DNA of 64,000 bases from Thermoguttaceae bacterium (GTDB lineage Bacteria > Planctomycetota > Planctomycetia > Pirellulales > Thermoguttaceae), in NCBI GenBank assembly GCA_017434455.1, contig JAFRFG010000003.1:1-64000 (forward strand). Direction: 5' to 3'. Made by a program: the position numbers and the translations under genes. Position 1 is the stretch's first letter. Each line of letters starts with the position of its first letter. Of this stretch, positions 50,900-59,236 are shown piece after piece. The notes under the pieces were generated by a model. The model was not told the DNA's origin, made no database searches, and was given only the letters and a program-made list of their open reading frames with translations.

Positions 50900-52900
50900 A
50901 TGAACTTAACACCCGAACAGAAAGAGATCGGAAAAGAGAATTTCCTCGCGGCGCTTGGGAGCAAGGCCCTCCGACGCGATTTCCTCAAGAAGAGCGCCGC
51001 CGCCGAGCTGTCGAGCGGCAAGGGGATGGGGGCGTACTACTTCCACTACGGCACCGTCGATCAGCCGGTGAAGATCGCCGTGCTCGGGACCGGCGACGAG
51101 GGGTCGGTCCTCATCGGCGGGCTCAACCCCAAGTACGTCCAGGTGGTCGCCATCGCCGACATCCGCCCGTACAACCAGTACCGCGCGTTCCACGGCGACT
51201 GCTACAGCGCGACCGCCGCGGCCGTTCGCCCCGGGCTGATGAAAAAGTACGGCTGGAAGACCGAGCAGATCGCCCGGGCCAACTGCAAGGTCTATAACGA
51301 CTACCGCGACCTGCTGGCCGACGCCGAGAAGCTCGGGATTGAGGGGGTCATTATCGGCCTGCCGCTGTTCCTGCACGCCCCGGCGGCGATCGAGGCGATG
51401 AAGCACGGCTGCCACGTCCTGACCGAAAAGCTCATGGGTCACTCGGTCGCCAACTGCAAAGAGATGGCGCGCGCCAGCCAGCAGTACCACAAGCATTTGG
51501 CGATCGGCCACCAGCGGCACTACAACATTCTGTACGATCACGCCACCGAGCTGATCCGCAGCAAGACCCTGGGCGATCTGCACTATATCCGCGCCCAGTG
51601 GCACCGCGGGAACCTCCCCGGCTCCGACTCGTGGCAGATGCCGCTGCCCCCCGGCGCCAAAAAAGAGGATATCGGCAAAGACAAGCTCGCCGCCGAGTAC
51701 AAAGAGTGGACCGAAGAGGCCGAACGGCTCAAGGCGCTCATCGCCAAGAACGGCGCGGCCGTCGATAAGATCACCAATCTTCCCGACGCCGAGAAGACCG
51801 AAGAGAAGATCGATCTGGCCAAGCGTCTGTCGCGCGAGAAGGCCGCCGCGGAAAAAGAGCTGGCCGAATGGCAGAAGAAGATCGACCAGAAGCTCGCCCA
51901 GCTGTCGGACTACGCCCTGATCGAGGGGAAAGAAGTCTACGGTCGTCCGTTCAAATCGGCGGCCGAGTACGGTTATATCTCCGAGACCCGCGAGGCCGAC
52001 GGGCAGACCTACGACCGTCCGGCGATCGAGGAGCTGATCCGCTGGCGTCTGTGGAATCGCACCGGCGGCGGCCTGATGGCCGAACTGGGGAGCCACCAGC
52101 TCGACGCGGCGAGCATCTTTATCGCCGCGGCGCACGGCGGCAAAAAGCAGTTCCCGCTTTCGGTTTCCGCCAGCGGGAGCCGTTCGCTGTTTAATTCGCT
52201 CGACCGCGACGTCGACGATCATATCTCCGCCCTGTACGACTACCCGGCGAAAGATTACGACCCGAACGACGAGCTGCTGTCTCAGCGTAAGATCACCGTG
52301 GCGTACAGCACGATCAACGGCAACGGTTTCGGCGGCTACGGCGAGACCGTCTTCGGGACGAAGGGGACGCTTTTGATCGAGACCGAAAAAGAGGGGCTCC
52401 TGTACCGCACCAGCGCGGTGAACGACAAGACACGCGTCGCCAAGAGCGCCTCGGGTGAGCCGGATATCGTCATCGACGACGCCGGCGACAAGCTCTCGGC
52501 GGCGATCGGCTACCAGGCGATCTACGCCACCGACGTGAGCCGCGGCTATTGCGAAGAGATCGAGCACTGGGCCTACTGCATCCGCCAGAACCCCGAGGCC
52601 GATCCGGCGAAGGTCGACGAGTCGATCGAGGGGAAACCCGCCCTGGTGACCCGCTGCCGCGGCGAGGTCGCGATTTGGGACGCCATCATCGCCCTGGCGA
52701 CGAATATCTCCTCGGACCTGCGCGAGACGGTGAACTTCGACCCGGCCTGGTTCGATGTGGCCAGCGACGCGACCCCCGAGGCCGCCTACGCCGAGCGCCT
52801 GGTCGAGCGCGCCGAAGGGGAGGACGACGCCGCCTACGCCGCGCGCGTGGAGGCGTTCAAAAAGAACCACACCCCCCATCTGGATCGTTACGACGGCTAG
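50900..52900 (+). CDS. Gfo/Idh/MocA oxidoreductase with degenerate Tat-like N-terminus
   Basis: A 666-residue paralog of the previous gene, sharing ADIRPYNQYRAFHGD, EKLMGHS, GHQRHYNILY, RAQWHRGN and LIRWRLWNRTGGGLMAELGS. The N-terminus carries LRRDFLKKSAAAELSSGKG: the twin-arginine motif is present, but the following core holds Glu, Ser and Lys and is not hydrophobic, so export by Tat is doubtful. A coiled-coil-like insertion (about 265-325, EEAERLKALIAKNGA, KRLSREKAAAEKELAEWQKK) makes it longer than its neighbour. AAGATAAACGGAAC precedes the ATG, a weak ribosome site. A terminator follows. Confidence 0.88.
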   Translation: MNLTPEQKEIGKENFLAALGSKALRRDFLKKSAAAELSSGKGMGAYYFHYGTVDQPVKIAVLGTGDEGSVLIGGLNPKYVQVVAIADIRPYNQYRAFHGDCYSATAAAVRPGLMKKYGWKTEQIARANCKVYNDYRDLLADAEKLGIEGVIIGLPLFLHAPAAIEAMKHGCHVLTEKLMGHSVANCKEMARASQQYHKHLAIGHQRHYNILYDHATELIRSKTLGDLHYIRAQWHRGNLPGSDSWQMPLPPGAKKEDIGKDKLAAEYKEWTEEAERLKALIAKNGAAVDKITNLPDAEKTEEKIDLAKRLSREKAAAEKELAEWQKKIDQKLAQLSDYALIEGKEVYGRPFKSAAEYGYISETREADGQTYDRPAIEELIRWRLWNRTGGGLMAELGSHQLDAASIFIAAAHGGKKQFPLSVSASGSRSLFNSLDRDVDDHISALYDYPAKDYDPNDELLSQRKITVAYSTINGNGFGGYGETVFGTKGTLLIETEKEGLLYRTSAVNDKTRVAKSASGEPDIVIDDAGDKLSAAIGYQAIYATDVSRGYCEEIEHWAYCIRQNPEADPAKVDESIEGKPALVTRCRGEVAIWDAIIALATNISSDLRETVNFDPAWFDVASDATPEAAYAERLVERAEGEDDAAYAARVEAFKKNHTPHLDRYDG

Positions 52901-52920
52901 CGGCCGATTCGCCAAAAGAT

Positions 52921-52975
52921 AAAAAAAGGGCCGCCACCGGCGCGGGATACGCCGCCGTGGGCGGTCCTTCTTTTT
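52921..52975 (+). terminator. Rho-independent terminator
   Basis: A long stem (AAAAAGGGCCGCCACCGGCG paired with CGCCGCCGTGGGCGGTCC and following T) directly after the second Gfo gene, ending in TTCTTTTT. Confidence 0.85.
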
Positions 52976-53024
52976 GCCCGGGGGGGCGGAAATATTCGTC
53001 TGGCAATCGGGCCGGACAAGGTGG

Positions 53025-53030
53025 TATAAT
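53025..53030 (+). promoter_or_regulatory. Candidate extended -10 (TGGTATAAT)
   Basis: TATAAT with an upstream TGG lies about 62 bases before the ATG at 53092. It overlaps an in-frame ATG at 53029, which argues that 53029 is not the translation start. Confidence 0.55.
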
Positions 53031-53091
53031 GGCAAAACCGAAAGCTGTATCACGGACAAAAACAGGGTCAGGAACACTGGCGGTATCGCTG

Positions 53092-54291
53092 ATGAAATCG
53101 ATAAATAAATCGCTTGGCGCTTGGGTTTGCCTGGCGCTTGGCTGCGCGCTGGCGGGCGGTTTGGCGCGTGCCGAAGAGAAGAAGGTCGACGGGAGTCAGC
53201 CGCCTTTGCTTAAGGGGCTGGCGCGCTGCAGCGACGAGGAACAGGCCGCCGGGGCGCTTTTGCTGCTCGACGGCAAGACCTTCTTCGGCTGGAGGGCCGA
53301 GCCGGTGCAGTTCAACGGCCGGATGCGTGTCGGGACCCCGCATCCGCTGATCGCGATGCGCGGCGGCCAAACGCGCATTGTCACGCGGGTGCCGATCAAG
53401 ATCACGACCGAACTGCTTTTGCAGCGTCCTTGGAAGATGGAATTAACCTACCATACCGAGGAAGAGACGACCGCCAGCGTCGAGGTCCACGATCAGTCGA
53501 ACATGTATATCAAGCGGTTCGCCTCGCCGCTGGAAAACTCATCCGAGCCCAAAACGCTGGTGATCACCGCCGAGGGGGAAGGGGGAGGACCGATCGGGTT
53601 CGACGGCCAATTGGTCGACGAAAGCGGGACGATCAAAGAGAACGGCCGCACCGCGCTGCGGATTATTGTTCGCGGCGGGACGCTGGTGATCGACCGCCTG
53701 GTGATGTACCCGGGGTGGCGGACGATCTTCGATTCGTCGCTCGCCGGCTGGACGGCCCACGGGGAGACGACGGTCGAACCGGTTCAGGAACCGGGCGCGG
53801 CGGCGCGCCTTTGCGGAGGGAAGGGGTTCCTCGAGTCGATGGAGGAGTTCGACGATTTCTATCTGTCGCTGTCGTTTAAGGAGAACGCCTCGCCGAACAA
53901 CTCGGGGCTCTTCTTCCGAACGATCCCGCAAAGCGAGATGGACGGTTACGAGGCGCAGATGAACAATACCCCGCCGGAGGAGGACCGGGGGAAGTTCCTC
54001 GGGAACGATACCGGCTCGATCTTCCGTCAGTCGCCCGCCCGCCGTCTGGTCGACGATCCGCGGGGGTGGAACCGCCTGACGGTGATGGCGCAGGCCGATC
54101 TGATGCGCACCTGGGTCAACGGGGTGCCGGCGCTGATCTGGAGCGATGAGCGCCCCGCCGACGAGAACCCCCGCAAGGGGCGCCGCTTTAAGCGGGGGAC
54201 GATCCAGGTCCAGGGGCACGACCCGGCGACCGATCTGCTGCTCGGACCGATTCAGGTGCTTGACCGAAGAAACAAATCGACGCTGCCGTAA
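53092..54291 (+). CDS. Exported DUF1080 (3-keto-disaccharide hydrolase) protein
   Basis: A 399-residue protein. I start it at the ATG at 53092 (MKSINKSLGAWVCLALGCALAGGLARA), a clean signal peptide; the in-frame ATG at 53029 overlaps the promoter. The body contains two jelly-roll units: an N-terminal half (LLDGKTFFGWRAEPVQFNG, MELTYHTEEETTASVEVHD) and a C-terminal half with the DUF1080 hallmarks FDDFYLSLSFKENASPNNSG, SGLFFRTIP and YEAQMNN, then RGTIQVQGHDP. Characterised DUF1080 members act on 3-keto-glycosides made by Gfo/Idh enzymes, which makes its place two genes after such proteins meaningful. Confidence 0.87.
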   Translation: MKSINKSLGAWVCLALGCALAGGLARAEEKKVDGSQPPLLKGLARCSDEEQAAGALLLLDGKTFFGWRAEPVQFNGRMRVGTPHPLIAMRGGQTRIVTRVPIKITTELLLQRPWKMELTYHTEEETTASVEVHDQSNMYIKRFASPLENSSEPKTLVITAEGEGGGPIGFDGQLVDESGTIKENGRTALRIIVRGGTLVIDRLVMYPGWRTIFDSSLAGWTAHGETTVEPVQEPGAAARLCGGKGFLESMEEFDDFYLSLSFKENASPNNSGLFFRTIPQSEMDGYEAQMNNTPPEEDRGKFLGNDTGSIFRQSPARRLVDDPRGWNRLTVMAQADLMRTWVNGVPALIWSDERPADENPRKGRRFKRGTIQVQGHDPATDLLLGPIQVLDRRNKSTLP

Positions 54292-54366
54292 GCCGATAAA
54301 AACAAAACATAAAAAATAACAACTAACCGATAACTCGAAAACCAAGTAAAAGGCGCGGACAAAGCC

Positions 54367-55863
54367 ATGAGTGAGAAAAAGTACGATATCGGCCTGATGG
54401 GGCTGGCGGTGATGGGGCAGAACCTGGTGCTCAATATGGTCGACCATGGGTTCGACGTGGCGGTCTTTAACCGGACCACCAGCAAGGTGGACGATTTCCT
54501 CGCCACCGACCAGGCCAAATCGAAGGGGGATCATCTCACCGGGGCACATTCGCTCGAGGAGCTGGTCGGCAAGCTCAAGAGCCCCCGCAAGGTGATGCTG
54601 ATGATCCAGTCGAAGGACGCCGTCCCCGCCCTGGAGACGAAGCTCTATCCCGAAGCGGCCGCGGTCGACGCGGTGATCGAGCAGCTGCTCCCCCTGCTGG
54701 ATCCCGGCGACGTGATCATCGACGGGGGAAACACCCAGTTCAAAGATACCGAGCGCCGCACGAAGTTCCTCCAGTCCAAAGGGATCCGCTTCATCGGGAC
54801 CGGGGTTTCCGGCGGTGAGGAAGGGGCCCGCCGCGGGCCGAGCATGATGCCCGGCGGCGACCCGCAGGCGTGGCCGCTGGTGAAAGATATTTTCCAGTCG
54901 ATCGCCGCGAAGGTCGGTCCCAACGGCGATATCCCCTGCTGCGAGTGGGTCGGCGACCGTGGGGCGGGGCACTACGTGAAGATGGTCCACAACGGGATCG
55001 AGTACGGCGATATGCAGCTCATCTGCGAGGCGTACTGGATGCTCAAACTCGGCGCCGGGCTGTCGAACGAAGAGATTGGCGAGGTCTTCGCCAAGTGGAA
55101 CGAGGGGGAGCTGAACAGCTACCTGATCGAGATCACCCGCGATATCTTTACGGTGAAAGATCCCGAGACGGGGAAGTACCTTGTCGACGTGATCCTCGAC
55201 ACCGCCGGGGCGAAGGGGACCGGGAAGTGGATGAGTCAGCTGGCGCTGGACCTCGGGGTCCCCAGCACCCTGGTGACGACCGCCGTTTACGCGCGCTGCA
55301 TCTCGGCGATGAAGTCCTCGCGCCTGGCCGCCTCGAAGGTTCTCAGCGGGCCGACGGCCAAATGGTCGGGCGATAAGGAGACCTTCATCGAGCAGGTTCG
55401 CCTGGCGCTGTACGCCTCGAAGATCTGCTCGTACGCGCAGGGATTCGTCCAGATCGCCGCGGCGGCCAAGGAGTACGGCTGGACGCTCAACTACGGCCCG
55501 ATCGCGATGCTGTGGCGCGGCGGCTGCATTATCCGCGCGGTCTTCCTGGAACGGATCAAAGACGCCTTCGACGCCAACCCGAATTTGGATAACCTGCTGC
55601 TGGATCCCTACTTCAAGAACATCGTCGAGAACGCGCAGCCGGCGTGGCGCGAGGTCGTCGTCACCGCCGCGCAGCTGGGGATCCCGACCCCGGCGTTCTC
55701 CACCGCGCTGTGTTACTACGATTCGCTGCGCAGCGAGGTGCTGCCGGCTAATCTGCTGCAGGCGCAGCGAGACTATTTCGGCGCCCATACGTACAAAAGA
55801 GTGGACAAGCCGAACGAGGGGCCGTTCCACACCGATTGGATCAATGTCCGCGAAGTGAAGTAA
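54367..55863 (+). CDS. gnd: 6-phosphogluconate dehydrogenase
   Basis: A 498-residue oxidative pentose-phosphate enzyme converting 6-phosphogluconate to ribulose-5-phosphate with CO2 and NAD(P)[13 protein letters not shown] (9-20) is the cofactor site, and NRTTSK (35-40) has the Arg and Thr typical of NADP-preferring enzymes. [16 protein letters not shown] and [13 protein letters not shown] hold the substrate and catalytic Lys/Asn residues. The C-terminal region is full length. It is 24 bases before the SDR gene and 75 bases after the DUF1080 gene. Confidence 0.96.
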   Translation: MSEKKYDIGLMGLAVMGQNLVLNMVDHGFDVAVFNRTTSKVDDFLATDQAKSKGDHLTGAHSLEELVGKLKSPRKVMLMIQSKDAVPALETKLYPEAAAVDAVIEQLLPLLDPGDVIIDGGNTQFKDTERRTKFLQSKGIRFIGTGVSGGEEGARRGPSMMPGGDPQAWPLVKDIFQSIAAKVGPNGDIPCCEWVGDRGAGHYVKMVHNGIEYGDMQLICEAYWMLKLGAGLSNEEIGEVFAKWNEGELNSYLIEITRDIFTVKDPETGKYLVDVILDTAGAKGTGKWMSQLALDLGVPSTLVTTAVYARCISAMKSSRLAASKVLSGPTAKWSGDKETFIEQVRLALYASKICSYAQGFVQIAAAAKEYGWTLNYGPIAMLWRGGCIIRAVFLERIKDAFDANPNLDNLLLDPYFKNIVENAQPAWREVVVTAAQLGIPTPAFSTALCYYDSLRSEVLPANLLQAQRDYFGAHTYKRVDKPNEGPFHTDWINVREVK

Positions 55864-55887
55864 AAGAAGAAAAGGGAGAATATAGTT

Positions 55888-56676
55888 ATGGCTAGCAGCG
55901 CTGAATATCTCAATGGTCTGTTTGGTCTGGCCGGTCAGACCGCCGTCGTCATCGGCGGCGGCGGGGCGCTGGGCCTGTGTCTGGGAACCGGGCTGGGAAA
56001 GGCCGGGGCCAAGATCGTCGTGGCCGACTGCCGCAAGGCGCAGTGCGACGAGGCGGTCGCCCGCCTGAAAGCCGAGGGGATCGAGGCGATCGGGATCGAG
56101 GTCAACGTGACCGACAAGCAGTCGCTCTGCGCCCTGCGCGACGAGGCGATCGCCTGGGGGGGGAAGGTCGATATGCTCGTCAACTGCGCGGGGATCAACG
56201 CCGGGACCTCGTTCCTCGATGTCGACGCCGATGTTTGGGACAAGATCATGGCGGTGAATCTTAAGGGGACGATGCTCTCGTGCCAGGTCTTCATCGAAAA
56301 GATGCTCACCTCCGGGGGCGGTTCGATCCTCAATATCGGGAGCGTCAACTCCGACAAGCCGCTTTCGCGCGTCTTCGCCTACGCCGCCTCGAAGGCGGGG
56401 GTGGTCAACTTAACGGCCAACATCGCCCAGGAATTCGCCGAGAAGGAGATCCGCTGCAACGCCATCTGCCCCGGGTTCTTCCCGGCCGAGCAGAACCGCA
56501 AGCTCCTCGACGAAAAGCGGGTCGAGAATATCATGCGCGGGACCCCGATGCGCCGCTACGGCGATCCGAACGAGCTGGTCGCCACGGCGATTCTGCTCCT
56601 GTCCAAGAACGCCGGGAGCTACATCACCGGAGCGGCGTTCTACGTCGACGGCGGGTTCACCTGCTCGTGGTTCTAA
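55888..56676 (+). CDS. SDR-family sugar/gluconate-type oxidoreductase
   Basis: A 262-residue classical short-chain dehydrogenase. The cofactor loop is GGGGALG (23-29), with Asp48 of VVADC suggesting NAD preference. NCAGINAG is at 99-106, catalytic Ser152 is in NIGSVN, and the pair YAASK gives Tyr165 and Lys169. The layout and the end (TGAAFYVDGGFTCSWF) are typical of gluconate 5-dehydrogenase or D-mannonate oxidoreductase relatives. Being 24 bases after gnd, it may feed gluconate- or uronate-derived intermediates to the pentose pathway; exact substrate unknown. GGGAG precedes the ATG. Confidence 0.9.
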   Translation: MASSAEYLNGLFGLAGQTAVVIGGGGALGLCLGTGLGKAGAKIVVADCRKAQCDEAVARLKAEGIEAIGIEVNVTDKQSLCALRDEAIAWGGKVDMLVNCAGINAGTSFLDVDADVWDKIMAVNLKGTMLSCQVFIEKMLTSGGGSILNIGSVNSDKPLSRVFAYAASKAGVVNLTANIAQEFAEKEIRCNAICPGFFPAEQNRKLLDEKRVENIMRGTPMRRYGDPNELVATAILLLSKNAGSYITGAAFYVDGGFTCSWF

Positions 56677-56739
56677 AACAAGTTCTTTCGCAAAAAAAGC
56701 CGCGCAGGAGGCGCGGCCCATTTACAGGAGGTAAACCCC

Positions 56740-57747
56740 GTGCGTTCACGATGGAATGAGGAAGCCCCCGTGGTTCTTTCGAGCCAGGGATTGGTCAAAA
56801 AATACGGACAGCGGACGGTGGTCAACGGCGTCTCGTTCGAGGTGCACGAGGGGGAGGTCGTCGGCCTTCTGGGGCCCAACGGCGCCGGGAAGACGACCAG
56901 TTTCCGAATGACGTGCGGCCTGATCAATGTCAACGCCGGCCGGGTCTTCCTGGGGGGGAAGGATGTCACCTCCTGGCCGATGTACCGCCGCGCCAGGGAA
57001 GGGGGAATGGGGTACCTGCCTCAGGACCACTCGGCCTTCGGCACCCTGTCGGCCGAGAAGAACCTTTACCTGGCGATGGAGATGATCGGCATCCCCCGCT
57101 CGCAGCGAAAGAAACGCTGTGAGGAGCTGCTCGATCGTTTTTCGCTGCGCAAGGTCCGCAAGACGAAGGTCGGCTACGGCGGAACCGGGGGGCTCTCCGG
57201 CGGCGAGCGCCGCCGGCTGGAGATCGCCCGCGCGCTGCTGTCGGAACCGCGGATTCTGCTCCTCGACGAGCCGTTCGCCAACGTCGACCCGAATACCGTC
57301 ACCGAGATTCAGCACGTTGTTCAGGAACTGTCGCGCGACGGGATCGCCGTGCTGATCACCGATCACCAGATCGACGCGACGATGGAGATCGCCGATTACT
57401 GCTACGTGATCGCCGACGGGGCCGTTTTCACCCGAGGAACCCCGGTCGAGGTCCTCAGTGACCCGAACGCGCAGAAGGGCTACTTCGGCGAGAAGTCGCA
57501 GCAGCAGCTCGACAACCTGCTTAAGAGAATCTCGAACGAGGAAGCTCAGGGGCGCCACGCCCCCGCGGCGCGCCGCCCATCAGCGGCCCGTTCCCCGATG
57601 GGGTACGTCGTGGAGGACGCCGATGAGGAGGTCCGCTCGTTCCGTGTCACGGATCGGGACAGTGAGGAAGAGGAGGTAATCGTCCCGCGCGACCGGATCG
57701 CCAACAAGATGTTCCGGGGGCAGTCGATCTATCGGCGCAGGAAGTGA
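56740..57747 (+). CDS. lptB: LptB, ATPase of the LPS export ABC transporter, with C-terminal extension
   Basis: A 335-residue protein starting at a GTG with a perfect AGGAGG 8 bases upstream. Walker A GPNGAGKTT (45-53), signature LSGGERRRLEIARAL, Walker B ILLLDEPFANVDP and switch LITDHQ all match LptB. This ATPase powers movement of lipopolysaccharide from the inner to the outer membrane. The core ends near residue 245. About 90 extra residues (LDNLLKRISNEEAQGRH, SEEEEVIVPRDRIANK, ending IYRRRK) have no counterpart in E. coli LptB. LptF/G/C/A are not in the window. Confidence 0.93.
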   Translation: MRSRWNEEAPVVLSSQGLVKKYGQRTVVNGVSFEVHEGEVVGLLGPNGAGKTTSFRMTCGLINVNAGRVFLGGKDVTSWPMYRRAREGGMGYLPQDHSAFGTLSAEKNLYLAMEMIGIPRSQRKKRCEELLDRFSLRKVRKTKVGYGGTGGLSGGERRRLEIARALLSEPRILLLDEPFANVDPNTVTEIQHVVQELSRDGIAVLITDHQIDATMEIADYCYVIADGAVFTRGTPVEVLSDPNAQKGYFGEKSQQQLDNLLKRISNEEAQGRHAPAARRPSAARSPMGYVVEDADEEVRSFRVTDRDSEEEEVIVPRDRIANKMFRGQSIYRRRK

Positions 57748-57886
57748 TATTTCGCCCGCGGCGTGGTAACGGGACTTGTTTTCTTTCGGCTCTTCCGATA
57801 TCTTTTGGAGTCAGAGCAGGCGGATACATTATGGGAATATAGTCTTCAAACAACATGTCTCCCGTGAGGAGAAGGAGGGTATCATT

Positions 57887-59191
57887 ATGCTCAACACCAT
57901 AATGCGGCTGGCACGGTGCGTAATGTTCTTTACGGTTGCTTTTCTAGGCCAGAGCGGGCGTGCCGAGGAAGACGGTATTGATATCTTCCTTAAGGCGGTT
58001 ATCAGTCAGCAAATTCAATCCCCGATCACCTCGGGGGCGATCTCTTATGAGAAGAAGGTGACTATCGGAGACAGAACGGAAGAGGAGATTAAGAAGGAAT
58101 CCGATCAATTGATCGCCGATTTCAAAAACGATGTCCCCGATCACCCCTATATCAAGGAGATCATCAGCGGGGTACCGGAAAGAGTGAGAGCCGCGTACTC
58201 CCGAACCAGAACAATCAGCGGGCGGTTTCGTTTTGACTATTCTCAAAAGGGGTGCAAGTTTGCGGAAGATCAATTCACCTATGAGGATTTTCCGGAAAGC
58301 CCTCTGCGATCAATAAAAAAACAGGTTTCGGGCCGGTTTTCCGATCGCACCGAAGCGGCTATGGAGCTTCCCTTGTCCTCGACGATTTTCGTAGGGAGCA
58401 CCGCGCCGAATATGGTGCAGTTTCATCAATTAGGGCGTTTAAGGGGTATTCTGGTCACCGGTGTCAGTGCTATTGTAGAAGGTAAGGGCGAGCGGGTCGC
58501 GAAAGAAGAGATAAGGCAGCATTTCAAAAAGATTTGTGAAGACAACCGAGATATATCCGTTCTAAAGATCGCTGAGATCAAACCGTTCGAAGACGGTTCG
58601 ACCTCATACACACTAGAATCCGCCGTCGCTGATAAAGTTACCCAGCGGTTTACGATTGTTCCGAGTATGGGCTATATTTGCCCCAAGATCGAGTTTTACG
58701 ACCCCTCGTCGGGGAACCTCGTTAAAGAGTATGAAGCCAAAGAATTCGTCAAACTACCCCGTTCTGGGATCTTCTATCCCACGCATTATACTGAATCGGA
58801 CTATAACGCGTCGACAGGAAAGTTGACTAAAAAGGTGGAAATCACAATCCATCAAGAGACCTTGTCGCTGAACGAACCGATGAGTCCCAAGGACTTTTCC
58901 CTGGAAGTCCCCGAAGGTTTTAGGGTTTATGATTCGCGCGACGGCGGAGACGCTCACTATACAGCGGAAGAGGCGGGTGTTTTGACTCTTGAGTCCGACG
59001 GCCTCGATTTAGACAAAAAACCTTGGCTGAGAAAAACAACAGAGGGGCTGCCGAGGAAGAATTCCTCCGTACCCAAACAGCGTATAGCCGCGCGCGTTAT
59101 CCTGATGGCGATCGGATTTGGTTTCATCATTTGGGGGGTGATCGTAAGGATACGAAAGAAAAAAAGCGCCGTTTTCACAGCGCTTTTTTAG
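57887..59191 (+). CDS. Secreted/anchored orphan family protein, paralog 4
   Basis: A 434-residue member of the family at 8.6-14.4 kb. The start ATG at 57887 has AGGAGG 8 bases upstream and gives a signal peptide (MLNTIMRLARCVMFFTVAFL, then GQSGRAEEDG). The shared framework is intact: EEDGIDIFLKAVISQ, SGRFRFDYSQKGCKF, YTLESAVADKVTQRFTIVPS, GYICPKIEFYDPSSGNLVKE, LNEPMSPKDFSLEVPEGFRV. The C-terminal anchor (ARVILMAIGFGFIIWGVIV) and basic tail are also kept. Its last codons overlap a terminator. It lies 140 bases after lptB with its own -10-like TATAGT, and is the most distant copy. Confidence 0.8.
   Translation: MLNTIMRLARCVMFFTVAFLGQSGRAEEDGIDIFLKAVISQQIQSPITSGAISYEKKVTIGDRTEEEIKKESDQLIADFKNDVPDHPYIKEIISGVPERVRAAYSRTRTISGRFRFDYSQKGCKFAEDQFTYEDFPESPLRSIKKQVSGRFSDRTEAAMELPLSSTIFVGSTAPNMVQFHQLGRLRGILVTGVSAIVEGKGERVAKEEIRQHFKKICEDNRDISVLKIAEIKPFEDGSTSYTLESAVADKVTQRFTIVPSMGYICPKIEFYDPSSGNLVKEYEAKEFVKLPRSGIFYPTHYTESDYNASTGKLTKKVEITIHQETLSLNEPMSPKDFSLEVPEGFRVYDSRDGGDAHYTAEEAGVLTLESDGLDLDKKPWLRKTTEGLPRKNSSVPKQRIAARVILMAIGFGFIIWGVIVRIRKKKSAVFTALF
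59165..59189 (+). terminator. Rho-independent terminator overlapping the stop codon
   Basis: The stem AGCGC/GCGCT with a 10-base loop and T6, lying within the last codons of paralog 4. Confidence 0.75.
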
Positions 59192-59236
59192 TTGATCTCA
59201 AGTGTGTTTTAAATCGTCGATGCGCGAGTGGTTTTT

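Noticed and set aside
50906..53077. 723-codon minus-strand frame opposite the second Gfo gene
   Set aside because: Low-complexity hydrophobic/charged translation with no motif, and it covers the real plus-strand gene completely.
53539..55830. 763-codon minus-strand frame opposite DUF1080 and gnd
   Set aside because: It spans two unrelated genes and a gap on the other strand, with no domain signature; a codon-bias artefact.
56697..56720. Hairpin GCCGCGC/GCGCGGC as terminator after the SDR gene
   Set aside because: The run of A/T lies on the wrong side for plus-strand termination (T run only on the minus strand), and lptB follows at once with its own ribosome binding site.
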